Shown: piece by piece, positions 8,625 through 16,431 of the stretch
How the letters are laid out: every line of letters starts with the position of its first letter
Position numbering within the stretch: position 1 is the stretch's first letter
Notes under the pieces: generated by a model
The model's input: only the letters and a program-made list of their open reading frames with translations
Databases searched by the model: none
Told to the model about the DNA's origin: nothing
Source: Methylobacterium sp. NMS14P
GTDB taxonomy: Bacteria > Pseudomonadota > Alphaproteobacteria > Rhizobiales > Beijerinckiaceae
Reading direction: 5' to 3'
DNA: 64,000 nt
NCBI RefSeq assembly: GCF_028583545.1
Contig: NZ_CP087106.1
Span: 5,005,001 to 5,069,000, forward strand
Translations under genes and position numbers: made by a program

Positions 8625-9779
8625 ATGGCGGCCAAGGATGAAGCGACGTGGCGGGTCGGCGTCCTGTTCTCCCGCAGCGGGGTGAGCGGCATCACCGAGA
8701 CCGAGCACTTCCTCGGCACCGCCCTGGCGATCGAGGAGATCAACCGGGCCGGCGGCGTGCTCGGGCGCCCGATCGAGCCCGTCTGCTACGACCCCGCCGG
8801 CGACAACGACGCCTACCGCACCCTGGCCCGGCGGATGCTCGCCGAGGACGGGGTCGAGGTGGTGTTCGGCTGCTCGCTCTCGGCGAGCCGGAAATCGGTG
8901 CTCTCCACCGTCGAGCGGCACAACGGCCTGCTCTGGTACCCGTCGATCTACGAGGGCTTCGAGTACTCGGAGAACATCATCTACACCGGGGCGACCCTCA
9001 ACCAGAACGTCTTCGCCCTGGCCGACTACCTGCTGCAGGAGCACGGCGACCGGATCTTCCTGATCGGCTCCGACTACATCTACCCGCGGGAATCGAACCG
9101 GGTCATGCGCGACCTGATCGAGGCGAAGGGCGGGACCATCGCGGGCGAGCTGTACGCGGCCCTCGACGCGGACGACGCGGCCCACGCCGCCATGATCGCG
9201 GCGATCCGCGACGCCGCCCCGGACGCGGTCTTCTCCACGGTGGTGGGGCGCGGCGCCGAGCGGCTCTACCGCGCCTACGCCGAGTCCGGCATCGACCGCG
9301 CCCGCTGCCCGATCGCGAGCCTGACCCTGGCGGAGGGCCAGATCCGCGCGATCGGCCCCGCGCACTGCACCGGCCACGTCCTGGCGGCGCCGTATTTCGG
9401 CGCGCTGCCCGGCGAGGAGAACCGGCGCTTCGTCGCCGCCTTCCAGGGCCGGTTCGGGGCCGAGCGCCCCACCAGCATGTGGTCGGAGACCGCCTACGCG
9501 CAGGTCCACCTCTTCGCCCGGGCGCTCGCGGAGGCCGGCACCCTCGACGCCGAGCGCCTCGGCGCGGCGGCCCTGCGGCAGCGGCTCGCGGCGCCGGAGG
9601 GCGAACTCGCCTTCGACGGCGAGACGCGCCACATCTGGCTCACCCCCGGCATCGGCGTCGCCCGCGCGGACGGGCAGTTCGACGTGGTCTGGCGGGCGCG
9701 GCGGCCGGTGCGGCCCGACCCGTACCTCGCGTGGTCCCGGTTCGAGACGAACTGGCTGGAGGAGGGGCTCGCCGCGTGA
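8625..9779 (+). CDS. amiC: AmiC-like amide sensor (periplasmic-binding-protein fold, cytoplasmic)
   Basis: 384 residues without a signal peptide. The Leu-Ile-Val-binding-protein fold starts at WRVGVLFSRSGVSGITETEH. Segments such as LLWYPSIYEGFEYSENIIYTG and IFLIGSDYIYPRESNRVM are typical of the AmiC/UrtA branch. In Pseudomonas AmiC binds short-chain amides and holds the antiterminator AmiR inactive until ligand appears. Its stop overlaps the GTG of the AmiR-like gene (GTGA at 9776-9779), so the two are translationally coupled as in the known amiC-amiR pair. That this copy senses amides is inferred from the family and the downstream genes. Confidence 0.88.
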   Translation: MAAKDEATWRVGVLFSRSGVSGITETEHFLGTALAIEEINRAGGVLGRPIEPVCYDPAGDNDAYRTLARRMLAEDGVEVVFGCSLSASRKSVLSTVERHNGLLWYPSIYEGFEYSENIIYTGATLNQNVFALADYLLQEHGDRIFLIGSDYIYPRESNRVMRDLIEAKGGTIAGELYAALDADDAAHAAMIAAIRDAAPDAVFSTVVGRGAERLYRAYAESGIDRARCPIASLTLAEGQIRAIGPAHCTGHVLAAPYFGALPGEENRRFVAAFQGRFGAERPTSMWSETAYAQVHLFARALAEAGTLDAERLGAAALRQRLAAPEGELAFDGETRHIWLTPGIGVARADGQFDVVWRARRPVRPDPYLAWSRFETNWLEEGLAA

Positions 9780-10402
9780 CCGCCCCCGCCCGCAAGATCC
9801 TGGACGACCTGCGGCGCGCCCGCGCCCTCGTCGTCCATCCCCGGGACGAGGAGGCCGCCGCGCTGCTCGAGCAGCTCCGCCGCCTCGGCTGCGCGGTCTC
9901 CCTGGCGTGGCCGCCGCCCGCCGCCCTGCCGGCCGACATCGACACGCTGTTCATCCAGCTCGACGACGCCCAGGTGATGCACCTGCTGCCGTCGATCGAG
10001 GCGATCGAGCCAGCGGTCATCGCCATCGTGGCCTACGAGAGCCCGACCTCCCTGAAGGCGATCGCCGACGTCAACGCCCACGGCGTGCTCAACAAGCCGC
10101 TCCACCCGCGGGGCGTGCTGACCCAGTTCGCCCTGGCCCGCTACCGGCGCGGCTACGAGGGCCGGCTCACCAGCAAGATCAACCGGCTGGAGGAGACCAT
10201 GAAGGGTCGCCGCACCGTCGAGAAGGCGGTCCGGCTGCTCGTGGACCTGAATGGGATCGACGAGGACGCCGCCTACAAGATGCTCCGGGACCGGGCCACC
10301 GCCGCCCGCGTGCCGATGGCGAGCGTGGCCGAGGGCGTGGTCTCGGCGCACGAGGCGATGAGCGGCCTCGGCCTGCGCATCGCGTTGGCGGAAAAGTCCT
10401 GA
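9776..10402 (+). CDS. amiR: AmiR-like ANTAR antiterminator
   Basis: 208 residues from a GTG overlapping the amiC-like stop by four bases. Residues 12-125 form a receiver-like domain without a clear phosphorylatable Asp. Residues 125-145 are a coiled coil (LTSKINRLEETMKGRRTVEK). Residues 133-193 are an ANTAR domain (KAVRLLVDLNGIDEDAAYKM, then LRDRATAARVPMASVAEGVV). ANTAR proteins bind paired hairpins in leader RNA and stop an overlapping terminator from forming. The 174-base leader that follows holds a strong terminator and hairpins of the expected kind, so the target is probably the adjacent amidase mRNA. Confidence 0.88.
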   Translation: MTAPARKILDDLRRARALVVHPRDEEAAALLEQLRRLGCAVSLAWPPPAALPADIDTLFIQLDDAQVMHLLPSIEAIEPAVIAIVAYESPTSLKAIADVNAHGVLNKPLHPRGVLTQFALARYRRGYEGRLTSKINRLEETMKGRRTVEKAVRLLVDLNGIDEDAAYKMLRDRATAARVPMASVAEGVVSAHEAMSGLGLRIALAEKS

Positions 10403-10462
10403 TCGCAGCAGCCTGCCGCATTTATGGTCTTGCGGTCTGTTTCGGGGTGCGTATCGTAGTCT

Positions 10463-10519
10463 AACCGGGCAAGGTTGCCCCGCAGCAGCAGTGCTGCACG
10501 ACATCACGGCTTTGAAGCC
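10463..10519 (+). promoter_or_regulatory. putative ANTAR-type tandem hairpins in amidase leader
   Basis: Hairpin 1: GGGC (10467-10470), loop AAGGTT, GCCC (10477-10480); the six-base loop has A at position 1 and G at position 4, as in the published ANTAR RNA motif. Hairpin 2: GCAGC (10482-10486), loop AGCAGT, GCTGC (10493-10497); A1 is present but position 4 is A. A third small hairpin, GGCT-TTGA-AGCC (10508-10519), uses bases of the terminator left arm. The motif match is partial; the location between amiR and the terminator is what makes it convincing. Confidence 0.55.
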
Positions 10520-10560
10520 TCTGGTTCGCGGATGTTTGTGTCCGCGCCCAGGGGCTTTTT
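10516..10560 (+). terminator. intrinsic terminator/attenuator upstream of the amidase ATG
   Basis: Left arm AGCCTCTGG (10516-10524) pairs with CCAGGGGCT (10548-10556). An inner stem CGCGGA/TCCGCG (10527-10532 with 10541-10546) closes an 8-base loop, and the stem ends in a run of five T (10556-10560). It ends 16 bases before the amidase ATG at 10577, so transcription must read through it to express the operon. This is the arrangement controlled by AmiR in Pseudomonas. Confidence 0.85.
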
Positions 10561-10576
10561 GCGTTTCGGAGCTCTC

Positions 10577-11422
10577 ATGATCCAGGCGAACGGTCCCGCG
10601 CGCCCGCCGATACGGGTGTCGTGCATCCAGTTCGAGCCGCAGTTCGGCGCGGTCGCGGCGAATATGGCGCGCGCGTCGGACCTCGTCCGCGCCGCCGCCG
10701 CCGAGGGCAGCCGGCTGATCGTCCTGCCGGAACTCGCCAGCACCGGCTACGTGTTCGAATCCGCCGCGGAGGCCGCCGCGCTGGCCGAGCCGGTGCCGGA
10801 CGGCCCGACGACCCGGGCCTGGGCGGCGCTCGCCGCGGAGCTCGGCGTCCACATCGTGGCGGGGATCGCCGAATCCGCGGGCGAGACCCTCTACAACGCC
10901 GCCGTCATCGTCGGGCCGGAGGGCTACATCGGCACCTACCGCAAGGCGCATCTCTGGGACCAGGAGAACGTGTTCTTCGCCAGGGGCGATCGCGGCTTCC
11001 CGGTCTTCGACACCGCGCTCGGCAAGGTCGGCGTCGCGATCTGCTACGACGGCTGGTTCCCCGAGACCTTCCGGCAGCTGGCGCTCGCCGGCGCCGAGAT
11101 CGTCTGCATCCCGACCAACTGGGTGCCGATGCCCGACCAGCCCGAGGGCGAGGCCGCCATGGCCAACACCCTGCACCGGGCCGCCGCCCACACGAACGGG
11201 ATCTTCATCGCCTGCGCCGACCGGGTCGGAATCGAGCGCGGCCAGCCCTTCGAGGGCCAGAGCCTGATCATCGGCCCCAAAGGCTGGCCGCTCGCCGGCC
11301 CGGCGAGCCGCGACCGGACCGAGACCCTCTCGGCGACGGTCGACCTCGCCGAGGCCGGCCGCAAGGACCTGAACCGGTTCAACTCGCTCCTGCGCGACCG
11401 CCGCACCGACCTCTACGGCTGA
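10577..11422 (+). CDS. nitrilase-superfamily amidase (carbon-nitrogen hydrolase)
   Basis: 281 residues. The nitrilase-superfamily triad is visible: Glu52 in VLPELASTGY, Lys123 in TYRKAHLWDQE and Cys156 in VAICYDGWFPE. It should hydrolyse an amide C-N bond in the cytoplasm, releasing ammonia and a carboxylate. The sequence is not the long aliphatic amidase AmiE (about 345 residues), so the substrate may differ. It is the first gene behind the attenuated leader and is followed by a transporter for urea or small amides. The ATG at 10577 was chosen because codons upstream of it overlap the terminator stem. Confidence 0.9.
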   Translation: MIQANGPARPPIRVSCIQFEPQFGAVAANMARASDLVRAAAAEGSRLIVLPELASTGYVFESAAEAAALAEPVPDGPTTRAWAALAAELGVHIVAGIAESAGETLYNAAVIVGPEGYIGTYRKAHLWDQENVFFARGDRGFPVFDTALGKVGVAICYDGWFPETFRQLALAGAEIVCIPTNWVPMPDQPEGEAAMANTLHRAAAHTNGIFIACADRVGIERGQPFEGQSLIIGPKGWPLAGPASRDRTETLSATVDLAEAGRKDLNRFNSLLRDRRTDLYG

Positions 11423-11489
11423 GCCGAGATCCGTTTCCGCCCCCGTCCGTCCCCTGTCCGTCCCCCTGTCCGTCACAAGGAGTTCGCCC

Positions 11490-12644
11490 ATGGTGAAATG
11501 GTCCCTCGTCGGCGCCACGGCGCTCGCCCTCGCCGCCACGGCCGCGCAGGCCGCCGATCCCAAGCCGATCGTCATCGGCGTGCCCGTCGGCCTGTCGGGG
11601 GCCAACAGCGTCGTCGCGCCCTCGGTGGTGCAGGCGGCCGAGCTCGCCGTGGAGGAGATCAACGCCAAGGGCGGCGTGCTCGGCCGCAAGCTCGTCCTGG
11701 AGGTGGCCGACGACGCCTCCGGGGCGGCCGGCGCCCAGAAGGCCTTCGACAGCCTGATCTACCAGAAGAAGGTCGACGTCCTGATCTCCATGGAGACGAG
11801 CGCGGCCCGCAACGCCGGCCTGCCCGCCGTCACCAAGGGGAAGGTGCCGTACATCTACACCTCGTTCTACGAGGGCCATTCCTGCAACAAGAACCTGTTC
11901 GTGAACGCCTGGGTGCCCGAGCAGCAGGTGCCGCCGGTGGTGGACGCCTTCAAGGCGAAGGGCGCCAAGACCTACTTCCTGATCGGGAGCGACTACGCCT
12001 TCGGCCGCGGCATGCTGGGCTTCGCCAAGAGCTACGTCGAGAAGACCGACGGCAAGGTCATCGGCGAGGAATACCTGCCGATGGACGGCAGCGACTGGAC
12101 GGCGATCATCTCCAAGCTGAGGGAGGCCAAGCCCGACGCGCTGATCACCTCGACGGCGGGCGGCGCGCCGAACGTGACGCTGACCAAGCAATTGCGCGGC
12201 GCGGGCGTGACGCTGCCCTTCGCCAACCTCGCGCTCGACGAGGGCACCGCCAAGAGCATGGGCGCGGACGCCGAGGGCGTCTACCTCTCGGCCTCCTACG
12301 TCACCGGGATCGACAGCGCCGAGAACAAGGCCTTCCTGGCGGCGATGCAGAAGAAGTTCGGCGCGGAGCTGCGCACGCCGAACGACCTGTCGGTGCCGGA
12401 ATACGAGGCGATCTACCTCTACAAGGCCGCCGTCGAGAAGGCGGGCGGGACCGAGACCGCCAAGGTGCTGGAGGCGCTCCCGACCGTGAGCTTCACCGGG
12501 CCGCGGGGCACGATCACCATGAGCAAGCAGCACCACGCGCCGCTGACCATGTATCTCGGCCAGATTCAGAAGGACGGCACCGTGAAGGTCGCCGGCACCT
12601 TCAAGGACGTCGATCCCGGCGAGCAGTGCCCGAAGCTGCAGTGA
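11490..12644 (+). CDS. ABC transporter substrate-binding protein, urea/short-chain amide or branched amino-acid type
   Basis: 384 residues with a signal peptide (MVKWSLVGATALALAATAAQA, cut near residue 21). The mature part is a type I periplasmic binding fold (KPIVIGVPVGLSGANSVVAP, then AELAVEEINAKGGVLGRKL). The late IYTSFYEGHSCNKNLFVN segment resembles the UrtA/FmdD group. It delivers a small nitrogen compound to the permeases encoded downstream. Its neighbours (AmiC/AmiR, two amidases) favour an amide or urea. A 269-base gap with a dispersed repeat separates it from the permease genes. Confidence 0.88.
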   Translation: MVKWSLVGATALALAATAAQAADPKPIVIGVPVGLSGANSVVAPSVVQAAELAVEEINAKGGVLGRKLVLEVADDASGAAGAQKAFDSLIYQKKVDVLISMETSAARNAGLPAVTKGKVPYIYTSFYEGHSCNKNLFVNAWVPEQQVPPVVDAFKAKGAKTYFLIGSDYAFGRGMLGFAKSYVEKTDGKVIGEEYLPMDGSDWTAIISKLREAKPDALITSTAGGAPNVTLTKQLRGAGVTLPFANLALDEGTAKSMGADAEGVYLSASYVTGIDSAENKAFLAAMQKKFGAELRTPNDLSVPEYEAIYLYKAAVEKAGGTETAKVLEALPTVSFTGPRGTITMSKQHHAPLTMYLGQIQKDGTVKVAGTFKDVDPGEQCPKLQ

Positions 12645-12686
12645 GGCGACGAGCGCGCGGCTCGTTCTTCGCCGCATAGGCGACGC

Positions 12687-12832
12687 ACCCCCTCTCCCGT
12701 GCGGGAGAGGGTTGGGGTGAGGGACCGGACGTTCCAGGATCGCGCGCGCCGTCGCCGCGCGGTCGAGGTCGAGACTTTCTCGGAGAGGCCGCACCCCTCA
12801 CCCGGTCCCCTCTCCCGAACGGGAGAGGGGAC
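12687..12832. repeat. dispersed repeat, family B, copy 1
   Basis: About 146 bases bounded by hairpins: CCCTCTCCCGTGCGGGAGAGGG at the left and CCCTCTCCCGAACGGGAGAGGG at the right. The core includes GTCGAGACTTTCTCGG. A second copy with the same ends and core lies at 19771-19915. It sits inside the transporter operon between the binding protein and the first permease. Confidence 0.85.
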
Positions 12833-12913
12833 CGGCGTACGATCCTGAGACCGCGTCGCCCCTGCCGATGGCTGTTCCGCCGCGCGACGGCGACCCTTCA
12901 TCCGGAAACCCCG

Positions 12914-13747
12914 ATGCTGCTCACCCTCGACATCCTGACCACGGCGGCGATCCTGTTCATCGTCTCGATCGGCCTCCTGGCGATCTTCGGCGTGCTCAAG
13001 ATCATCAACTTCGCCCACGGGGCGTGGCTGACGGTCGGCGCCTACTGCGCGGTGGTGACCGCCAAACTCGGGCTCAACCCGTGGGCGGCCCTGCCGCTCG
13101 CCTTCGCGGTCGGGGCGGTTCTGGGCGGACTCGCCGAGCACTTCATCATCCGCCCGCTCTACCGGCGGCCGCTGGACGCGATCCTCGCCACCTGGGGGCT
13201 CGGCATCGTGGCCGGGCAGCTCATCACCCTGGCCTTCGGCCGGGACGTCCAGCTCACCCCGAACCTCTACGCCGGCACCGTCGAGATCCTTGGCGTCGAC
13301 TACTCGGCCTACCGCCTCGTGGCGCTCGGCATCGCGCTGGCGATCGGCACGCTGTTCGCGCTCACCATCGAGCGGACCCGGCTCGGCCTCTCGGCCCGGG
13401 CGGTAATCATGAACGAGACCCTGGCGCGCAGCCTCGGCATCGACACGGGGCGCGTGCGCCTCGTCGTGTTCATGCTCGGCGCCGGCTTCGCGGGCCTCGC
13501 GGGCGTCCTGCTGACGCCGCTCACCAGCGTCGACCCGAACATGGGCGTCTCCTGGCTGATCGGCGCCTTCATGCTGGTGATGGTCGCCGACGCCTCGTAC
13601 CTGGCGCTCGCGGCGGCCTGCCTCGTCTTCGGGGCCGCACAGGTCCTGATCAGCACCTTCGTGAGCCCGATCCTGGGCAGCATCGCCGTCGCGGTGCTCG
13701 CCGCCCTCGTGCTGCGGATCAGCCCGAAAGGTTTCTCCCGTGCTTGA
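12914..13747 (+). CDS. branched-chain amino-acid/urea-type ABC permease (LivH/UrtB-like)
   Basis: 277 residues with about eight hydrophobic segments and the LivH signature near the start (LLAIFGVLKIINFAHGAWLT). The cytoplasmic loop RTRLGLSARAVIMNETLARS and the conserved GAGFAGLAGVLL segment fit the family. It forms half of the membrane channel with the next gene. The stop overlaps the next start by 8 bases (13740-13747), pointing to translational coupling. Confidence 0.92.
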   Translation: MLLTLDILTTAAILFIVSIGLLAIFGVLKIINFAHGAWLTVGAYCAVVTAKLGLNPWAALPLAFAVGAVLGGLAEHFIIRPLYRRPLDAILATWGLGIVAGQLITLAFGRDVQLTPNLYAGTVEILGVDYSAYRLVALGIALAIGTLFALTIERTRLGLSARAVIMNETLARSLGIDTGRVRLVVFMLGAGFAGLAGVLLTPLTSVDPNMGVSWLIGAFMLVMVADASYLALAAACLVFGAAQVLISTFVSPILGSIAVAVLAALVLRISPKGFSRA

Positions 13748-15545
13748 GACCCTGCCCGTTGCCGAGCGCGCCGCCGCGGCGCCCCGCGGACGCCGCCTGT
13801 CCCGCGCCGCGCCCTTCGTGGTCGCGGCCCTGGCGGCGCTGGCCCTCTGGATCGCGCCGCTCGTCCTCGACACCTTCGCGGTCAACGTCCTGACCCGCTC
13901 GATGATCTACGCGGTGCTGGCCGTCACGGTGGACCTGCTCTGGGGCTTCGCGGGGATCCTGACCTTCGGGCAGGCGGCGTTCTTCGGCATCGGCGCCTAC
14001 GCCACCGCGATGATCCTGGCCGCCTACGGGGCGACGCCGCTGGGGATCGCCGCGGCGGTCGCGGCGGCGCTCGCGGTGCCGGCGCTGCTCGGCCTCGCGG
14101 TCGGCTGGCTGTCCTTCTACCACCGCTCGACCCCGCTCTACGCCTCGGTGATCTCGCTGGTCGTCCCGATCGTCGTGGTGCAGCTCATCTACGCGGGCGG
14201 GGAATGGACCGGCTCCAGCAGCGGGCTCGTCGGCTTCGACGTGCTGCCCTTCGAGACCGAGGGCTTTTTCCGCCTCGCGGCGCTGTTCCTGGTCGTGGTC
14301 ACGCTGGCGGCCTGGATCCTGGTCCGGGCCGATGCCGGCCGCGCCCTCGTGGCGCTCCGGGACAACGAGGCGCGCTGCGCCTATCTCGGCCTCAACCCGC
14401 GGCGCCTGCAAATCCGGCTGACCGCGTCGCTCGCCGCCGTCGCGGGGCTCGCGGGCTTCCTGTTCGCCAACGCCTCCGGCGTGGTCGCGCCCGAGAATGC
14501 CGGCTTCCTGTTCGGCACCGAGCTGGTGATCTGGGTGGCGCTGGGCGGCCGCGGCACCCTGCTCGGCCCGGTGCTCGGCACCGTCGCGATCGACTACCTC
14601 GCGGCGAACCTCTCAGGCGATCTGCCGTTCCTCTGGCAGCTCCTCCTGGGGACGGCCTTCGTGGCCATCATCATCCTGCTGCCGGGCGGCCTCGCCGACC
14701 TCGTCGGCCGCCTCTGGCGGGCGCTGCCGGTGGGCCGGCGGCAGCCGGCGCCGCCGCGCCTCGTCGCGCGGGTGGCCGCCGCGGAGCAGACCGCCGCCGC
14801 GACCCCCATCCTCAAGGTCGAGAACCTCGCCAAGGCCTACGGCGCCCTGACGGTTCTGGAGGGCATCGACCTGGAGATCCGGGCGGGCGAGCTCGTCAGC
14901 CTCGTCGGGCCCAACGGCGCCGGCAAGACCACGCTGATGCGCTGCCTCAGCGACGGCACCGAACCGTTCAAGGGCGCGATCGCCGTCGGCGGCACGCCGA
15001 TCACCGGGCTGACGCCGAACCGGATCGTCGGCCTCGGCGTCGGGCGCAAGTTCCAAGTGGCGAGCGTGTTCGAGAGCCTGTCGGTGGCCGACTGCCTCCG
15101 CCTCGCCCGGGCGTCCCACGATGGCCTGAGCCCGGTCGGGCGGGCCGAGACGCTGGGCCTGCCGCAGCCGGCCCTCGACGTCCTGCGCATGACCGGCCTC
15201 GACCGCCAGCTGACGCAGCCGACGCGCCTCCTGTCCCACGGGCAGAAGCAGGCGCTGGAACTCGCCATGGTGGTGGCGCTGGAGCCGCGGCTGATCCTGC
15301 TCGACGAGCCCACCGCCGGCCTGACCAAGGCCGAGCGCACCACCATCGGCACCGTCCTCAAGGCGCTCACCGCCGAGGGCCGGATCGCCGCCGTGCTGGT
15401 CGAGCACGACCTCGACTTCGTGCGCGAGATCTCGTCGCGGATCGTGGTGCTGCACCAGGGCCGGCTCGTCCTCGACGGCACCGTGGAGGCGGTCGTCGGC
15501 TCGGAGCTGGTCCGGACCATCTATTCGGGAGGCGGCCATGGTTGA
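13740..15545 (+). CDS. fused ABC permease-ATPase (LivM-LivG / UrtC-UrtD-like)
   Basis: 601 residues from a GTG. Residues about 20-330 are a LivM-like permease (ILTFGQAAFFGIGAYATAM and a long series of membrane helices). A linker around 330-355 leads to a LivG-like ATPase at 358-600: Walker A GPNGAGKTT, signature LSHGQKQALELAM, Walker B LILLDEPTAG and switch His in VEHDLDF. Usually these are separate proteins. The fusion guarantees one-to-one assembly; it has been seen in some related transporters, but its effect here is inferred. It overlaps both neighbours by 8 bases. Confidence 0.92.
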   Translation: MLETLPVAERAAAAPRGRRLSRAAPFVVAALAALALWIAPLVLDTFAVNVLTRSMIYAVLAVTVDLLWGFAGILTFGQAAFFGIGAYATAMILAAYGATPLGIAAAVAAALAVPALLGLAVGWLSFYHRSTPLYASVISLVVPIVVVQLIYAGGEWTGSSSGLVGFDVLPFETEGFFRLAALFLVVVTLAAWILVRADAGRALVALRDNEARCAYLGLNPRRLQIRLTASLAAVAGLAGFLFANASGVVAPENAGFLFGTELVIWVALGGRGTLLGPVLGTVAIDYLAANLSGDLPFLWQLLLGTAFVAIIILLPGGLADLVGRLWRALPVGRRQPAPPRLVARVAAAEQTAAATPILKVENLAKAYGALTVLEGIDLEIRAGELVSLVGPNGAGKTTLMRCLSDGTEPFKGAIAVGGTPITGLTPNRIVGLGVGRKFQVASVFESLSVADCLRLARASHDGLSPVGRAETLGLPQPALDVLRMTGLDRQLTQPTRLLSHGQKQALELAMVVALEPRLILLDEPTAGLTKAERTTIGTVLKALTAEGRIAAVLVEHDLDFVREISSRIVVLHQGRLVLDGTVEAVVGSELVRTIYSGGGHG

Positions 15546-16281
15546 GGCAGCACGGCAGGCAGCGCGGCAGGCTGCGCCGGCGGGGGACGCCCTCGCCCTC
15601 GACGGCGTGTCGAGCGGCTACGGCGCCGTCGCCATCGTCAAGGACGTGTCCCTCTCGGTCGGAGCGGGGGAGATCGTGGCGCTGCTCGGCAAGAACGGCA
15701 TGGGCAAGACCACGCTGCTCAAGACCGTCCTGGGCATGGTGGCCCTGCGCGGCGGCGCCATCACGGTCGGGGGCCAAGCGCTGGCCGGCCTCACGCCGGC
15801 CAAGCTCAACGCGCTCGGCGTCGGCTACGCGCCGCAGGAGCAGCCCCTGTTCCAGGACCTGTCGATCCGCGACAACCTGCGCCTCGCGGTGCCCTCCGAC
15901 CGGATGCTGCCCGCGGCGCTGGAGCGGCTGTTCGGCCACTTCCCGTTCCTGAAGGACCGGCTGGCCCAGCGGGCCGGCACCCTCTCGGGCGGTGAGCAGA
16001 AGATGCTGATCCTCGGGCGCGCCCTGATGCTGCGGCCGCGCCTCCTGCTGATCGACGAGATCTCCGAGGGCGTGCAGCCCTCCATGGTCGAGCGCCTGCG
16101 CGGCGTGCTCCAGGCCGAGCGGGCCGCGGGCGTGTCCATGCTGGTGGTGGAGCAGCACGTCGCCTTCGCGCTGGCGCTCGCCGACCGCTACGCCGTCCTG
16201 AAGCTCGGCGAGATCGTCGACAGCGGTCCGGCGCAGGCGCCGGACGCGCGGGCGCGCGTCATCGACCATCTGGCGGTGTGA
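15538..16281 (+). CDS. ABC transporter ATPase (LivF/UrtE-like)
   Basis: 247 residues. Walker A is GKNGMGKTT, the signature LSGGEQKMLILGRALM, Walker B LLLIDEISEGVQPSMV; the D-loop and switch region VVEQHVAFAL are intact. EISEGVQP is the form seen in LivF/UrtE subunits. It should pair with the ATPase half of the fused gene to power uptake. The ATG lies inside the end of the fused gene (8-base overlap). It is the last transporter gene; a family A repeat follows. Confidence 0.93.
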   Translation: MVEAARQAARQAAPAGDALALDGVSSGYGAVAIVKDVSLSVGAGEIVALLGKNGMGKTTLLKTVLGMVALRGGAITVGGQALAGLTPAKLNALGVGYAPQEQPLFQDLSIRDNLRLAVPSDRMLPAALERLFGHFPFLKDRLAQRAGTLSGGEQKMLILGRALMLRPRLLLIDEISEGVQPSMVERLRGVLQAERAAGVSMLVVEQHVAFALALADRYAVLKLGEIVDSGPAQAPDARARVIDHLAV

Positions 16282-16307
16282 GGCCGTTCCGGTGCTGATC
16301 CCCAGGC

Positions 16308-16398
16308 CGTCATCGCGAGCGCAGCGACGCGACCCAGGGCAGCGTGACATCTCCGAGCGTGCCGCAGTCTGGGTTGCTTCGCTCCGCTCGCAAGGACG
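16308..16398. repeat. dispersed palindromic repeat, family A, full copy
   Basis: Begins GTCATCGCGAGCGCAGCGAC and ends with TTGCTTCGCTCCGCTCGCAAGGAC, with CCCAGGG and a weaker inner arm between. It matches the copy at 4174-4266 over nearly its whole length. It lies between the last ABC gene and the DUF1028 gene. Confidence 0.8.
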
Positions 16399-16431
16399 GC
16401 GAGATCGCTCCGAACCGAGAGCCGTAAGCGC

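Noticed and set aside
12687..12832. Family B repeat considered as a CRISPR array or insertion sequence
   Set aside because: Only one unit with terminal hairpins, no spacers, no transposase and no target duplication seen.
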